64,000 nucleotides of DNA from Methylovirgula sp. HY1. Its GTDB lineage: Bacteria > Pseudomonadota > Alphaproteobacteria > Rhizobiales > Beijerinckiaceae. The DNA is taken from NCBI RefSeq assembly GCF_019343105.1, contig NZ_CP073764.1, positions 1 to 64,000 on the forward strand, read 5' to 3'. The notes under the pieces were generated by a model. It was not told the origin of the DNA. It did not search any database and worked only from the letters and a program-made list of their open reading frames with translations. A program made the position numbers and the translations under genes. This document shows positions 64,000 through 64,000 of this stretch, piece by piece (position 1 is the stretch's first letter; every line of letters begins with the position of its first letter).

Positions 64000-64000
64000 C

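Overview
The window looks like a chromosomal segment of an alphaproteobacterium of the order Hyphomicrobiales (Rhizobiales), possibly a Beijerinckiaceae-type organism; the family is an inference. Supporting signs are high GC content, lineage-typical small families (DUF4170, DUF2093, DUF2948, DUF3422, DUF6101, the TIGR01459 HAD hydrolase), a DksA that has lost most zinc cysteines, an Irr-type iron control element, and an alphaproteobacterial LexA operator (GTTC-N7-GTTC) that can be reconstructed upstream of recA.

Layout. 1-9 kb: tail of a Lys/Ala-rich protein, a Nudix hydrolase, hydroxypyruvate isomerase, a flippase, CcdA, a branched-chain-type binding protein, a flavin reductase and a DUF6101 protein. 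7.9-12.2 kb: the lipid A/Kdo cluster cysQ - DUF4170 - waaA - lpxK with DUF2093. 12.3-23.6 kb: xseA, a KefB-type antiporter, DUF3422, a class III aminotransferase, DUF2214, a HAD hydrolase, a CheY-like regulator and ribF. 23.7-26.5 kb: a GIY-YIG nuclease bracketed by palindromic repeats, murI, trmJ and a RelBE-type toxin-antitoxin pair overlapping trmJ. 26.9-42.9 kb: icd, dksA, a TauE-like permease, an M16 peptidase pair, mutL, purD, an aminopeptidase P and murA-DUF2948. 43.2-49.4 kb: tRNA-Thr(GGT), an MFS exporter, an iron/peroxide operon (rubrerythrin, Fe-S oxidoreductase, DUF3501) behind an Irr-like box, and an AtzG-AtzE type amidase pair. 49.5-53.5 kb: alaS and recA. 53.6-58.7 kb: a nested transposon. 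59-64 kb: a FadL-like porin, an SDR, a tandem glycine riboswitch without its usual gene, a LuxR-type regulator and a histidine kinase cut by the window end.

The most interesting region is 53,610-58,701. An IS1595-family element (inner copy 2,159 bp) sits inside an inverted copy of itself, and an IS5/IS427-group element sits in the outer copy with a CTAG duplication. The whole block is flanked by the 8-bp duplication ttttttgt. Removing it restores GTTC-TTTTTTT-GTTC directly upstream of the recA -35 box, so the transposon landed inside the recA SOS operator. Its right end rebuilds a perfect GTTC-N7-GTTC about 58 bp upstream of the outer transposase. Each element carries unusual cargo: a 142-aa predicted winged-helix protein followed by a structured RNA of about 290 nt that begins with a tRNA-like fold with encoded CCA and ends with a 16-bp hairpin.

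The intergenic regions hold several families of palindromic repeats (at least seven copies of one mosaic family), some of which overlap stop codons (icd, purD) or supply the start region of a gene (mutL).
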